A stretch of 64,000 nucleotides of DNA from Endothia cerciana (GCA_026119935.1 JALRMH010000003.1:930001-994000), one strand, 5' to 3'. Shown: positions 32,853 through 45,036, counted from the first letter of the stretch. Numbers and translations: made by a program. Notes: generated by a model not told the origin, from the letters alone.

Positions 32853-34132
32853 TCAAGCTCTACTGTGAGGCCGCTGTTTGGGCTGGACAGCCACCAACTC
32901 GGGCACTGTCTGGCTTGCTGTCCGGCTCGCGAGTTCATTGTTGATGATCTGGACACCGTCGATGAACAATCCCGTAGCCTTCTTCACCTCCTCAAGCTGT
33001 CTCGCCTCCCGGCGATATGCCGTGATCTGCTTCATCCGCTCTTCGGACATGCGCCACTCCTTGGGAAACTTGGGCTTGGCCTTGAACTTGTGGTGTCTCA
33101 AGTCCAGTGGTACGTCTGCGAAGTCGTCCGTGGGGTCCTGCAAGTAGATGTCAAGTAAGCAAGTTACCTCCTTGGAGAAGTCACGTTGAGGTTGTGGCGC
33201 GTCTTCCTGACCTTTGCATCCGCGACCAACTTCTCGACCGTCTCAGCCAGATAGCGCTTGTTCTGGGCCTGGTGCTCGAATGACTCGCAACTCATCCTGA
33301 TGGCCTCCTTCTCTGGGTTGTACCGTGGCCCAGCGAGCTTCTTCATCTTCTCTTGCTGGACGTCCGTGAGGCCAAAATCCGCCGGGCTGAACTCGACAAC
33401 CACCTTCTTCTCAGCCGGATGGTATTCCCCCATGTATGATGTGTATCGGAATCGCAGGGGTTCGTTCATTGTTGGGGGCTCGAAAGGTTTCGCAAACTCT
33501 GGAGTCAATCTGTCAGCCACAAAATCCGTCCGTGATCCGCAGGTCTGCCCGTCTTCAACAGCCGGGTCACACTCACTCGCTAACAGGGGCATCTCCCAGA
33601 TGGCTATCCGCGCATAAGCTCTCTGTTCCCGGTGCTCCTCCAGCTTGGCATGCGCAATATCGGTCATGTCGTTCTCCCTGAACTCGTCATTGTCGTCATT
33701 GGTGATGAGGTCATTGTCCGATTCATCCTCGTCCCAGAACGCATCCTTCTTCGGCTTGACTACTGTTCGTAAGGGGCGCGTCATGTCCTGAAGCTCTTCC
33801 GTCACCTTGGCCAGGCCCGCGTCATTGATGGAGGCAAGGTTGGCCTGGAGGGCGTCCAGTACATCGAATTCGTCCTCTTCGGCCAACAGGGACCGTGTGA
33901 TCTGGCTCGGGCGCATGTTGCGGTACTTGAGGTCCTCCGCCTGGTCCTCCTCCTCCCAGTGGTCAAACACGGTGGGCTTGGCCGGACCATCATCTGATAG
34001 CCTCACTTCCTTGAAGGAGCGACCGCCCACGGATTTCCACGCGACAAAGACCCTGGGGCCGACGTTTTGAATGGGCCTCTGGCTCCTGCAGCTGCGGCAC
34101 ACCAGCCGCAGTGATCTGGCGGCTGATGCCAT
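32853..34132 (-). CDS. RSM24: Mitochondrial small-subunit ribosomal protein Rsm24/mS35
   Basis: Three minus-strand exons (34132-33577, 33498-33212, 33137-32853) give about 375 residues. It is a mitoribosome small-subunit protein. The N-terminus (MASAARSLRLVCRSCRS) is a good mitochondrial presequence. The conserved block follows the first join: WEMPLLAKFAKPFEPPT, then LRFRYTSYMGEYHPAEKKVV, MSCESFEHQAQNKRYLAETV, and, after the second join, DPTDDFADVPLDLRHHKF and FPKEWRMSEERM, all typical of fungal Rsm24. Introns are 33499-33576 (78 nt) and 33138-33211 (74 nt, donor GTCAGG). Using the nearby GTAACT as the second donor breaks the frame. The C-terminal 40 residues are less conserved. It shares a 282-bp promoter with the Alg13-like gene. 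Confidence 0.92.
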
Positions 34133-34414
34133 CTTCGAAGGGTCCGGGCGTGGTTGTCAGGTCATTGGGGGCATGGACTGCTTCCAAGCCGCAGTAGTCA
34201 ACTTTGAATGAAGCTCTTTTAAGTGGGCCCGCCTCTGGCACCATGTCGGACCCCCAACTCTAACCGGCAACCAACCAACGGCCGATCTCGGACCATTCTT
34301 TGATCCGACCAAGCCAATCAGCCACAGCTGCACAGCAACTCACCGCCTGGTCCGTGCCCACCTACACGATAAACTCGAGCGATAAGCAATTCTGCCACTC
34401 AAGTTGAAGCCAAG
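34133..34414. promoter_or_regulatory. Bidirectional promoter of RSM24 (-) and ALG13-like (+)
   Basis: Only 282 bp separate the two start codons of divergent housekeeping genes. A CCAAT box (34314-34318, plus strand) lies about 100 bp from the plus-strand ATG. A shared nucleosome-free region is likely. Confidence 0.5.
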
Positions 34415-35689
34415 ATGGCCCCGGTGCAATTCCACCAAGGCCTGGACGACCAGGTGAGCCTTCGGTCTTCCAGTCCTGCCAGCCCATGCTCGACCTGCAC
34501 CGGACTATCGCCCTTGGAATACATCGATCTGGACTACTAAGTGACTTCAGGTTCAGCAAGGTCTCAGCATTCTCTGCTTCGCCCTTGGTGGTCTAGCCAT
34601 TGTCGCCTGTCTCCGACGCCCCGTCCAGGTCCTGAATCTCATCTTCACTTTGATCAAGACTCTCCTCAAGCACCTCAACATTCTGGCTGAGATCTCGGCC
34701 TATTCTGTCCTGTACATCTTCCTCCTCTGCTACAAGCTCGTCCAGAAGGCCTTCAGCACCATCGGCATCGGACTCGAACTCGATACTGAGTTCCTCATCG
34801 ACCTTGTCCAACACATCTTCGGTCGTGAGAACGAGGACCACACCATTACTCCCTCCGGTCTAGACTACAACTTCAGCTTCGTCCAAGTCAATCTCAACAT
34901 GAGGCCTGGTGATAACGGCCGCGTGGCCCTCGTCACTGGAGGCGCAACTGTCGTCTTCAAGGAGCTTATTGATGAGACTCTCACTGCCAACTTCCTCGCC
35001 ACCCTCCAGCGCAATGGCTTCTCCACTCTCCTCCTTCAGTGTGGCAGCTACCATGATGAGGTGATGATGAAGCTGGCCGAGGTCCAGCCCGAGAACCTCT
35101 CTGTCGACGCCTTCGACTTCGACTCGGACCTGAAGGAGCAGATGAGGAAGTGCCGTGGTGAGGCCGACGTTCAGCCCGCCGGTGTTGTCATCAGCCATGC
35201 TGGTGAGTTCACTCTCAGTTCACTATACCGTCTCCAGTTCTCAACCACTCGTCACTATGAACCCTCACCTTTGTCTCAGTCAGCAGCATCCCTGACTGCG
35301 TTCCACTAGGTACCGGCACCATTGCCGACTGCGCTGAGGTCCAGGTTGCTCAGATCATCGTCGCCAACCCCAACCTCATGGACAACCACCAGGCCGACTT
35401 CGCCAAGGCCATGGCCAGTGATCACGCCACCATCATCCAGGGCCACCTTGGGTAAGTCTTCCCCCAAGCTCATGTGGCACGAGCATCACCCCTGTGCTCC
35501 TAGATCGACTACTGCTGATGACTAATTCTTCATCGTTTCAGCTCGCTGGACAAGGCAGTCCCCGAGGCCCTCGAGGCCATCCAGGCCACCGGCCTGGACG
35601 AGCTCGGCGCGTACCGGGAGCCGCCCTTTCCAGTCCGTGAGGAGGACCGCCTGACCTTCCTGGATCAGGTGATCGCCGCTGATCTGTAA
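34415..35689 (+). CDS. ALG13: Alg13-like UDP-GlcNAc transferase subunit with hydrophobic N-terminal extension
   Basis: Four exons (34415-34453, 34551-35202, 35310-35451, 35542-35689) give about 326 residues. From about residue 130 the protein matches Alg13, the catalytic subunit that with Alg14 adds the second GlcNAc to dolichol-PP-GlcNAc at the cytosolic ER face: GRVALVTGGATVVFKELIDE, LLLQCGSYHDE, VVISHAGTGTIADCAEV and NPNLMDNHQADFA. SHAGTG and DNHQ are hallmarks. Unlike yeast Alg13 (about 200 residues, soluble), it begins with about 129 extra residues carrying two hydrophobic segments (about 18-34, SILCFALGGLAIVACL; about 57-77, ILAEISAYSVLYIFLLCYKLV). Codon preference stays typical through the extension, so it is coding. 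Introns are 97, 107 and 90 nt and all joins keep frame. An internal ATG at 34899 would give the short form. Confidence 0.85.
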
Positions 35690-37351
35690 AGGCCCGGAGA
35701 GAAAAGTGGCGTTTCTGTCTCTGTCTGCATTGCGGCATGGAGTTTGACGGATTTTCCTTTTTTTTTGTGTGTGTGTGCTCTTATTAGGCCGGCTAGATAC
35801 CCAAGGCGTCTAGGGAAGGACCATTAGTAGGGCTCAGGACAAATGACAAGGACCGAGGGATCAGATTGTGATCTCGTATTCACCCCGCCGCTTCTTTACC
35901 CTCAGGGCGCGGGAACGTATCACCAATCCGCTTACAAGGTCTGACCAGGTCGCCGCTCTCCTGGAAGGACTCGTACATGAACGTAGGACCCACACTGATT
36001 TGCGGATGGATTTTCATATGCAGCCAGGTATCGATCTGGCAGCTGATTCGCGCGTACAAACTATCGTGATCGCGGCAAGCAGAGGTCGGGACAACTTGCA
36101 TTCGTTTTTCAGTGTTGGTAGGCCTAGACGATGAGCAGGACGGAGAATCCGCACGCACGCATGTTTCAAGCATGCGCGTCAGTCCATCAGGTGTCCATAT
36201 CAAACACGCGAACAGCGGATCCAGCAGGTCTTCCAAGTGCCATCTATCCATATTCCGGGGGGCACATAGTTTAACGGGTTCTCCCTTCCCGTCTCAACAC
36301 TATGTCCACTTCTTCCTGGGATTCCTGGCCTATTGAATCGTCCTCGGGCTCAAGGTACCCATGTAGTCTATAAGAGACGGTAAACCCATTGGATCGGCAT
36401 CTTGATTTGCAAAGTCAGCTTAGTAGCTAACCTCCCGGATAGAAAGGTACCGCTGGAACGACCTCTTCACATAGAGGCCGGTAGCTTAACCGTAGGTGTC
36501 AAGAAACGAAATGAAGACTCTTAGGCTTTGCCAGCACAGGTAGACCGGTGAGCATTCGTTAGTCTTCTAGTCAGCAATATTCAAGCTTTCCGGTATTGTA
36601 CCACACCTTGGAGTCAAGGCTGAGGCGGGATGCGGCTCATATGATAACTAACTATTACCCGCTCGTTGAATAGGTGGTGATCGTCAGAACAAGCCTTGGG
36701 CCAGGCTCGGCCCACGGACTGCACACCACTCGAGCTGCAAGGTGCGCGGGAACTAACCAACGTGCCACATAGGGATCTTCAGGGTCGCATGTTGTGCCTG
36801 ACAGGACGTGCAAACTGTTTCAAATTCTCCGCTATCTCAACCGTCACCATTAAGGACAGGCCTTTTTTTTTATTTTTTTTTATTTTTTTTTTTACGTGAC
36901 TTCCACCCAGCAGCTCGAGCCTTCAGCACGTCAGCCTCCAGCAAGGAAAGTAGTTCTGGATTCTATTGACGTGTGTGTCAGCCAGTCCAGCCACCCAGGG
37001 CATGCCCCTCAGCATATAGTCAGCAGGATCTCATCATCCGGCTGCGTTTAGTCCCTTCCTCAACAAGACAGAGATCTTACAATCGCAGACATCATCCCGT
37101 TATGAATGTTCGTTACGTGGGTTTTGGCTGTAGGGGCTCAGGACCCCTCAGGATATAGCGTGGCTAGATCTGCTGTACGTGCTGGAGACAAGGCCCGATC
37201 TGCTCACCTGGGCGGGCGAGGCTGTTGGTCTTAAGGCCCCGCACCGTGGGGGGGGGGGGGTGTTAGATTTTGCACTCACGGACCGCTCAGGAAGACTGTT
37301 ACAGGTCTGCCACTGTCAAGGTTGTTTCCTCGGGGCGCAAGCGGGTCAGCT

Positions 37352-37439
37352 TCACACATCCCATACATCTGTTCCTCGGCGGGGTCTGCATCTCAAGGAA
37401 ATGGTGTGTCTATGCTTCATCGTGCTGCCTTCGCTCCCA

Positions 37440-37440
<1 letters not shown>
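37352..37440 (+). repeat. Left copy of near-duplicate flanking the gap
   Basis: This stretch contains TCCCATACA, CGGGGTCTGCATC, TATGCTTCATCG and CTGCCTTCGCTCCC in that order, and runs directly into the 75-base G run. The same order recurs with many mismatches right of the Ns (37526-37612). Most differences are changes to G or C, as expected for low-quality consensus. Confidence 0.75.
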
Positions 37441-37516
<76 letters not shown>

Positions 37517-37525
37517 NNNNNNNNN
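37441..37525. other. Assembly gap: 75-base G run, one A, nine Ns
   Basis: An uninterrupted G run occupies 37441-37515, followed by A and nine N (37517-37525). Such a homopolymer beside Ns is more likely a sequencing or assembly artefact than genomic sequence. The true length is unknown. Confidence 0.95.
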
Positions 37526-37616
37526 CCAAAATCCCATACAGGGGGGCCGCGGGGGGGTCTCCATCCCACGCAACGGGTGGTTCTCTGCTTCATCGGGCGG
37601 CCCTCGCCCCCCACCC

Positions 37617-37647
<31 letters not shown>

Positions 37648-37648
37648 A
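37526..37648 (+). repeat. Right copy of near-duplicate, then C and A homopolymers
   Basis: A degraded copy of 37352-37440 occupies 37526-37612 (TCCCATACA, GGGGTCTCCATC, CTGCTTCATCG, CGGCCCTCGCCCCC). It is followed by a C run to 37637 and an A run to 37648. The left copy ends in G, whereas this one ends in C. Confidence 0.7.
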
Positions 37649-38856
37649 CGGTCACCACGGTGGTGAGTGAGTGCCAACGAGCACCGGACCAGCCTGCAGA
37701 AGCTCAATAGTTAGTTAGTCGGTTTCGACATTGCGAGCGCCATGCTGGAAACCGACCGCAGCTGGGGTATATTTCCGCCCCCACACAGGCCATCCGGCCT
37801 CGGCGGATCAGTGAAGCTATCCAACCCCCTCCACGGACACATTTTTCCATACTCATCTCTATTAACCCCCTATATCCCCCCCCCCCCACCCGTCGTTTAG
37901 ACATCGGGGAACCGCCCGACCGCCCAGGATGAAAAAGCCTGTCACGTGCCACAACCAAAGGAGATTGGTGACGTGGGAGTGCGACGTTGCGGCAGGAGTA
38001 AGGGAGGCACAACACAGAGACCAGACACTTTTGCTCAGTTGCTCGGCTATTCGCCGTGGAACGGTGTGATATGAACACTGCACCACATCTGGGCACCTCA
38101 GTGAGACAGGGGGGTCTGGATGGACTACCACCATATGCAGAAGCCAGGACGAGCCGTCCGTGATTCGGATGGTGAAAGCCGCTAGGTCCTCCGCCTCGCG
38201 GAAGTGATGTGTCCAGTTCTCAAGGACCGCCTCTGGAATGGTGATGATGGGAAGTAGGACATGAGGGACTTTGTGTGACCAAGGCCAATCTGTCCGACGA
38301 GTCACGGGGAGCGAAACGGAACCGACATCTTTACAATGATAGTTTTCGATTTCGTCCTCTCAGATTCGGATTCTATAAAGGATCACTATGATCAAAAGGA
38401 AAGAGACCTCGGATCCGCCCTGCCCTCATCTTCCTCCCCAAGTGCCGCTCAACCCGGAGCTATCGAAGCTTCCGGCAGCAATTATTACCCTCTGTCTTTC
38501 ATGTTCCACTACACAGGGCCGCTCCAAGGTCGGGTCGTGATTTTGTGTGAGAGTCCCAAGGTTCACGTCCCGTGAGAATCGTAAGCTGTCAGTCGTGTGT
38601 GTACATAATCTTTGTACAAGAAATTTTAGTGCAGTTTCGATGTGGAACTGCTCCTGCGCCATTCGCCAGTGTAAATGCCATCCGTATAATTCGCTGTGTT
38701 CTGACAACAAACGGCGCCTGAACCATGCTTGTCGCATTCGCCATGTCGTACATTCTGATAACTGGCCTAGTTGGTATGTGGCCTGCGGTTTGTGAATGTC
38801 GCTCTCCCACAAATGCAATCGTCTTCTGTCCGTGTTTGCCGTCACTCGGGCTGTCC

Positions 38857-41340
38857 TCATGTCCTCTCGGTCGGGTTCTCCCACTTGATCGGATGCAACA
38901 AGGTGCTCCTCATGCAGAGCCGACCCGTGCTATCCTTGCGGCTCTCCTCCGCCTTTCCACCGCGCAGGGTTCCTTCACCAGCACGGCCACCATTGTCGCC
39001 GCGACCGTCGTACTGGGGAAAACCCAGCCAGCGGCGCCACCACAAGCCCGCAAATTCGCTGTTGTAGTACCAACTCGTACCCGCGTGGTTGTGTTCGTTG
39101 TCGTCGTCAAAAGGGGAGCCGGGGCCTCCGGTGGTGTGATCCCGGCCGCCATTGAAAGCCCAGTCGACGGCCTCGATGTCCCACCTCCTGTCGAGGTAGA
39201 CCGGGTGAGGTGCGTAGACCGCCTTGAGGCCGTGGTGCAGCGCCATCGAGGCAGGGAACATCTCGGAGAACATGCTGTGGTGCTGGCGCCACGTCTCTTC
39301 GTGCATGACTTCCAAAAGACGGCGGGACAGGCGCGAGGCCGTGACAATGGCGCAGCGTCGGGGAGGCGTAGGCAAGCCGAGGTCGTAGCCGGTCACATCT
39401 TTCTCGAAGACCCAGCCGGAGTCTTCAGCATCGAAGAGAGGGTTCAGGGTAATCAGATCGGCCTCCTCGCCAATACCGCACTCTGTAATGTTCTTGCCAA
39501 TAGCACAGGACTCCGGCATGAAGCTCTGGCCGCGTTCCTGGGCGCGCAGAGACTGCTTGCCAGAGAACAAGACAGGTCCCATGATGGACCTCCGGCCGGA
39601 AGCCTCGACCTCTTGGTGAACCTGCTCTGTGAAGTTGGCCCAGCTGCCGTGGAAGCCCGGGATATAGTACCTCTCCGAGCGCTCCCACATCTCCTCGCGG
39701 CTCTGCCTCTTGGCCCAGCTTCCGAGTCGATCGAAGAGTTCGTAATAGTTACCCGAGTATCGCATATCCATCTCCCAGTTCCAGAAGTGCTCGTACTCTG
39801 GGTGCATCATGGCAAAGTGCTGCAGTGGCATGTGCGCGGACCGGTAGACGCCGTAGACGTCGCTCATGGATGGGTTTTCGACCGGCTCTCCCCAGTAACC
39901 GGGATAAAGCAATCGCATCTGGTCCTCCGACCAGAGCGTCGTGATGGAGTGGAACTCGCCTGGCATATTCATATCGAGGACACCCTGCACGGTCTCTCCA
40001 TCCGCCCAGATAGGGATCGAATTGTCCTTGACATGAAGCAGGAAGTGGACATCGTACTCTCCGCCCGACCGCAGCGACAGCTCGGAGATCATGGCCCGGA
40101 AGTTCAGAATGGTCAGGTGCGTCCATTGAAAGCCGACGTAAGTGCGGATGACAACCGCGATGCGACCAATCTTCCCCTTGGCGCCGGAGCCGAGACGGGA
40201 CTGTGAGCCCTTGATGCTGCTGTATTGGCCGGCCTCATCAAGCTCCTCGGCACCCAAGAATCGCTGTCGGTTCGACTCGTGGCATCGCCGTTGCAGCTTC
40301 CCCCAGTCCACCTTGTGGTAGTCGACCTTCCCGGTCTTGTTCCACACAACCTCGCTCCCCTCGCTCTCGGTGTCCATACCCTCCCCGACTCCGCCATCCC
40401 GCAGGCTGTACCCCAGACCGTAGGGTCCATACCGACCGAAACGGTCGTAACATATGTCCTCTCGGAGGCCAAGCAGGCCGTACGATCCAATGGCCGGCTG
40501 GGCGACGCCCTGCGGAACGCCCTCGTAGACATATAACTCGGGGACGGGGATCGTTTTCTCCTCATTGAGGTAGCATTCCTCCACGGGGTAGAACTTGTCG
40601 GTGTACTCGGGTGAGTCGTAGTCAGGATGAGGTGCGTAGGGTGTCGGGGTGGGCACCTTGTCGCGGATGTCGACAGTGATGGTCGGCGGGGTGTCTGGCC
40701 TGGCAGGGAACTCGGGAATATAATCCTTGAGGGAGACCAGAGTCTTGATCCCATTGTAGAAGCCATCCATGCTAGCAGGATCATCAGCCTCAAGCGGTCT
40801 CGGTCGGGTTCTCCGAGATTGGACTTACTGCTTGTACTTCAGCCAGTGGATGCCGCCCCCTTTGCTGTATCCCTGCTGGTACTGCGTGGTGTCGTCTTGG
40901 TTTTCCTTTGCATAGCTCTCCATGTCAGATGCCGCCGTGTTATCAGAGGTACTGGTGATGCTATGTTGACCCACGCTGCCGTCAACTTGACCACCGGTTG
41001 TGATACTGGTGGTTGTGGTGGTGGTGGTGGTGGTGGTGGTGGTGGTGCCGCCAGACTTGGAGCTGTCGCCGTCGCCTTTGCCAAAATCGACCAGGTGATC
41101 TAGGATCCTACCGTGGCTGGTGTGAACGCCGCCGGAGAAGAGCATGAGGCACAGCAGGACGGTGGCGGTGATGGCCCATATTATGACGCGCCGGTAGAAG
41201 CAGTGACTGAGGAGCGCGCGCACGGGAAACCCAGCCGAGGACTGAACCGGCAGAGGCAGCATGGCCTCGCCCTTCCGCGACGAGGGTGACGAGTTCCTCG
41301 AGGAGGTGTTGGACCGTGGTAGACATGAGCCCCGGTCCAT
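38857..41340 (-). CDS. DUF3405 type II membrane protein (putative Golgi/secretory enzyme)
   Basis: Two minus-strand exons (41340-40829, 40771-38857) give about 808 residues. A Ser-rich cytosolic tail of about 50 residues is followed by one TM helix (about 52-70, VIIWAITATVLLCLMLFSGG), a Thr tract (about 99-111) and a low-complexity stem, then a large lumenal domain of the fungal DUF3405 family. Family blocks: HMDGFYNGIKTLV at the exon join, IAVVIRTYVGFQWTHLTILN, YDVHFLLHVKD, YEHFWNWEMDMRYSGNYYEL, ESCAIGKNITECGIGEEADL, and TASRLSRRLLEVMHEETWRQ. The function is unknown; topology and the Asp-rich WNWEMDMR segment suggest a glycosyltransferase-like enzyme (inference). The intron is 40772-40828 (57 nt). 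The ATG at 41340 is the first in frame; the frame remains open upstream without ATG. Confidence 0.88.
41008..41047. repeat. (GTG)n trinucleotide run coding for poly-Thr
   Basis: A run of GTG/GGT units within exon 1 of the DUF3405 gene. On the minus strand it reads ACC and encodes 13 Thr residues in the stem, a plausible O-mannosylation target. Confidence 0.9.
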
Positions 41341-42666
41341 GGTATATGTGATGACGGCCCGAGAGGGTGGGAAGGGGGCAAGAGGAGTTGAAGCTGCCCG
41401 GGGAGAGGTGGCCGTGGGGACGACGAGCAGCTTCAGTGGCGAGGGGCTTCCCAGGCTGACATGCACGAGGTCGCGAGGGACGGTCGCGAGGGACGGTCGC
41501 GGAGCAGCCCCGAAAATGTGGCGTAGGGAGTTGGGAAAAGCGGCGTTATGTCGACCGTCCAGTCCACTTCGATCCAGCCAAGGCCGAGGAAGGTTCGACA
41601 GTAGTTAGTAAATTGTAATAAGAGGAGCAGGACGTGCGTCACTTGTCTGCTGTCACGGGGGAAGGAGCGTGGATGGAGGGTGCGAGCGGAATGTGGTGCA
41701 CCAAGGCCCAGTCGAACAGACGTCGATCAAACGTCAGGAAGGTGAAGATGACGGCCGCCGTTGATATTAAGACCGATTGATGTATGAGATGGGTCTATGC
41801 CGCACCAGGAGCCAAACCCAAGACGAGTAGGTGAGTAGGAGCGGCGAGCGGGTATGGACAAGAGGCCTGGTGGTTCACAGAAGGAAAAAGAAGAAAGGGG
41901 AAAAAGAAAAAGAAAAAGAAGAGGTGAGGTGAGGTGAGGATGAGGATGGGGGGTGAGAAGGGGAGGAGAGAAAACAGGTTCACAGGCCCGGCTAGGCCTC
42001 CAGAGTGGTCCGCATTTGCCACCAGAAACGGAACAGATCAACTTCAGTAATCAAGGCAGGATGTAGGTATCGAGATTGCAAGAGTAAGTCGTGCAGGCTG
42101 TGGGCGCCGCGTGGTGGACTGAGGGAGATGAACGCCGGACTGTCACCGATGAAGGAATACTGACTGTGGTGGGGGCTAGACAGCGGCCTGGAACTGCTGG
42201 GTACTGTCTGTGACAGTCCCCACCCATCCGACGCTGGGTAGAAGGGAAAAGGAAAAGTAATCTCGGAACAGCATGTGTAGGCTTCAGTTACCTCGCATCT
42301 GGGGACATAATCTACAGAAACATGGAGGGCAGGGGGAGGTTGTCCTCAGCGGGTATCGCACCAGCTGCAGTAGGGCAGTCCCCAGCGGGACCCTTGCCCG
42401 TGTCACGGCAAGATCTGTAACGCTGGGGCTGGCGAGTACCATGCCCAGTCCCGGCAGCCCTACCTTGGCTGCAACATGGACAGAACGTCTCGAGACTCGG
42501 GGTCCGAGCTGCGCATTGATATCAGAGCGAGCCACCACCCCCCTGCCACAGCCATGCAGGGAGGGCCCCTCCCCACAATCACTTCTCACTGCCGATCCGC
42601 CAGATCCCGCACGAGGGCCCTGCACTTCAGCGCCTAGGCATCTCCCTGTGCTACTGAACCAAGAAA

Positions 42667-42720
42667 GAAAAAAAAAAAAAAAAAAGAAGAAAAAAAAAAA
42701 AAGAAAGGGGGGGGGGAAGA
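42667..42720. repeat. A-rich homopolymer stretch
   Basis: Nearly pure A with scattered G, ending in a G run. On the minus strand it would be a T/C-rich tract. Confidence 0.85.
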
Positions 42721-43545
42721 AGGAGAAAAGACCGCGCCCCCATCAATCAATCGGTGATTCATGCATGCCCTTATCGACACGCCCCCCGGCTCTCCGCCCG
42801 CACTCGCTGTCAAACACCCCCCTTTCACCCATGAAAATGTATAAGGAGGAGTAGGGCCATCTGACTCTGTTCAGTAACCTCGAGGGCTCGTGGGGATCCT
42901 GCAGGAGCCGGTCTGACCAGCCTGGGCCTGGATCTCGGCCTGGATTGGACGGTCTGACACCGCGAGCCTGGGAAATCTTCCGTACCTGCAGGCTGAGCGA
43001 GGTACCGATTACCACCATACTAATGCGGGTGCAGTGCACTCTTGGGGGGAGGGGGAGGGGGATCCGGGATCTATCTGAATCTGCACCTTGAGAACACACC
43101 CGGGGGGTTAGGTGTTTCAGTCCGTGCTCTCTCTCCAGCAAGTTTCCCTGGACGACAGCCCTCGAGGATATGGAGGACCGTCAGGTTCAAGGTCGGAGCC
43201 AGCCAAGGGACAGGTTGATCCTTATGCAGAAGCGACGTGCTATTGTATAGTAGCATGTACTCGATGCCTGTGTGGCGGCTGACAGAGATGCGTGCCGCAG
43301 CACACCAGCACATCTAGATTTACATAGTGAGTATAGCACCATGCAGGTCGTCAGCCTGAGGATCCTGAACTAGTTTATTTTTTGGTTTTTGCTCTCCTCC
43401 TTTATCCCAGACCCCCCCCTCCCCCCTCTCACAGGACACAGTAGCTCGGTCCGACTCGGCGGTTCCTGATGCTGCTGGAGATGTCCAGCAACATCGAACC
43501 CTGGCTGTATTAGAAAGTCGAAACAGCCTGATGCGGCGCCCGTCT

Positions 43546-43546
<1 letters not shown>

Positions 43547-43588
<42 letters not shown>
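43547..43588. repeat. (CGT)n trinucleotide array
   Basis: About 14 perfect CGT/GTC units. It opens valine-only or threonine-only frames, which are not called as genes. Confidence 0.95.
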
Positions 43589-43593
<5 letters not shown>

Positions 43594-44995
43594 TGTTGCC
43601 AAGCTTGCCAAGCCGCCCCGACCGCCAAGCCGCCCTTGACTGCCGAGCGTTGGTGCAAACGTGCGGTCTTGGGCACTGGTGGGGTACCTGAGCAGGTGTC
43701 GGAAGAGGGGCTAGCCGGAACAGTCCTTCTTCACCATAAATAACTTAATAGTGTGTGTGGACCTGCGTCCTGCCCAGCAGAAGAGAAGGACAAGAGATCG
43801 CCGTCCCTATGTCCACCAGCAACCAACAACTCTGGGACAGGCCTCAGGATGATGTGAATGGCTCATAGCCCAGGCCCGCGCCCAACCAAGAGGACAAAGG
43901 CGACTGACTGTAGCGCTGCCCGCCCCGATGCGGTAAAGGGCAGAGGACCGGTGGGGGTTTGTGAGCGTGCTGAAACGTGCCTTGAGGCGGCTTCCACCAG
44001 CCGAGACCTCTTAGCCGCGTCCGAGCCGTACATGTGTTGTTTCAAACTCGTCTTCGAGAACCCCGTCAGTTAGCCTTCACCACCACCAGCCAGCTTTCAT
44101 CTCGGTCCGTTGGTTCTATTCTCGGAAGACGAGGAGGGGAGGTGTGCGAGGGTGTGTGGGCTAGAGCCGCAGATGATCTGCGCTCGGCTCGGAAGCTTAT
44201 CGTCATCAATCCTTTAGCCGGTCCCACAGCCAGCCTCACCCCGACTGCCTACGTCAAAATTCCTCCTCTGTTTGTCCCCCTTTATCCTCTTCTCAACTCT
44301 TTCCTCAACGACGACCTCTCTCATCCCGCCGGCACGAAACCGCTGGCCCGTCTCCTCCCGCCATGTGCTGTGTATATCTCTAAAATCCGAGTCGCGTCTG
44401 GTCTCAACATGGGGCGGACACGAGGCCTCCTCCCTGTATCCATAACCCGTGAGACCGAACGCGCACGCCCTCCTCACCGCAGACTGCCATGTTTAGATGT
44501 ACCTGCAATCATCCACCAGATCCACCCCTCTTCCCTTTACCCCCCCCCCCCCTTTCGCGGGACGGCCCAGTTTATGTACGTATCTGGTCATGTCGAATGA
44601 CGGGGTAGTAGCGGCATCTTCTGGTCTAGACGGGGTTTGTCATGTCGCACGGGTTTGCTACACACAAGTATCCTGCCTACCACAGTAATATGGTGGGTGT
44701 CCTGTCAAAAGCTGGCTGTCGTGCAGGACGACGTACCTGGCGGTGGGTGTCAGCTCGCCTGCAGACCTGCAGGATGACCGGCCCCCTTGCCAGTACCGCA
44801 CCTACAACAAAGGTACTCGGTTACTACTGGCTGGCCCCTTGAAGAACGACCCACGAACGCTTGCTACATCAGATAGTATCAAGATCCAGCCACGGGATCG
44901 ATGAATCAATAATTCTTCCCAAAGAGTACGAGGCAATCCCATCGAGAGAGGTACATATGTAACTACCAGATCCTGCAAGGACGCTCGTCACTCCC

Positions 44996-44996
44996 A

Positions 44997-45036
<40 letters not shown>

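Larger units (their letters stand above)
35690..38856. other. 3.2-kb gene-poor stretch with an assembly gap
   Basis: No supported gene. It contains the 3' flank of ALG13 (T-rich at 35759, then a short GT run), a T-rich patch at 36861-36893, a 13-base G run at 37248-37260, the 75-base G run plus Ns, and the 3' flank of the DUF3405 gene. Open frames over 37180-37710 cross poly-G/poly-C and are artefacts. Confidence 0.5.

Noticed and set aside
37179..37710. Gly-rich and Pro-rich frames across the gap
   Set aside because: They consist of the G75 and C runs plus Ns and contain the duplicated contig-end sequence; artefacts.
38725..40206. 493-codon plus-strand frame
   Set aside because: Antisense shadow of the DUF3405 gene; the minus-strand frame has family motifs and splices to a TM exon.
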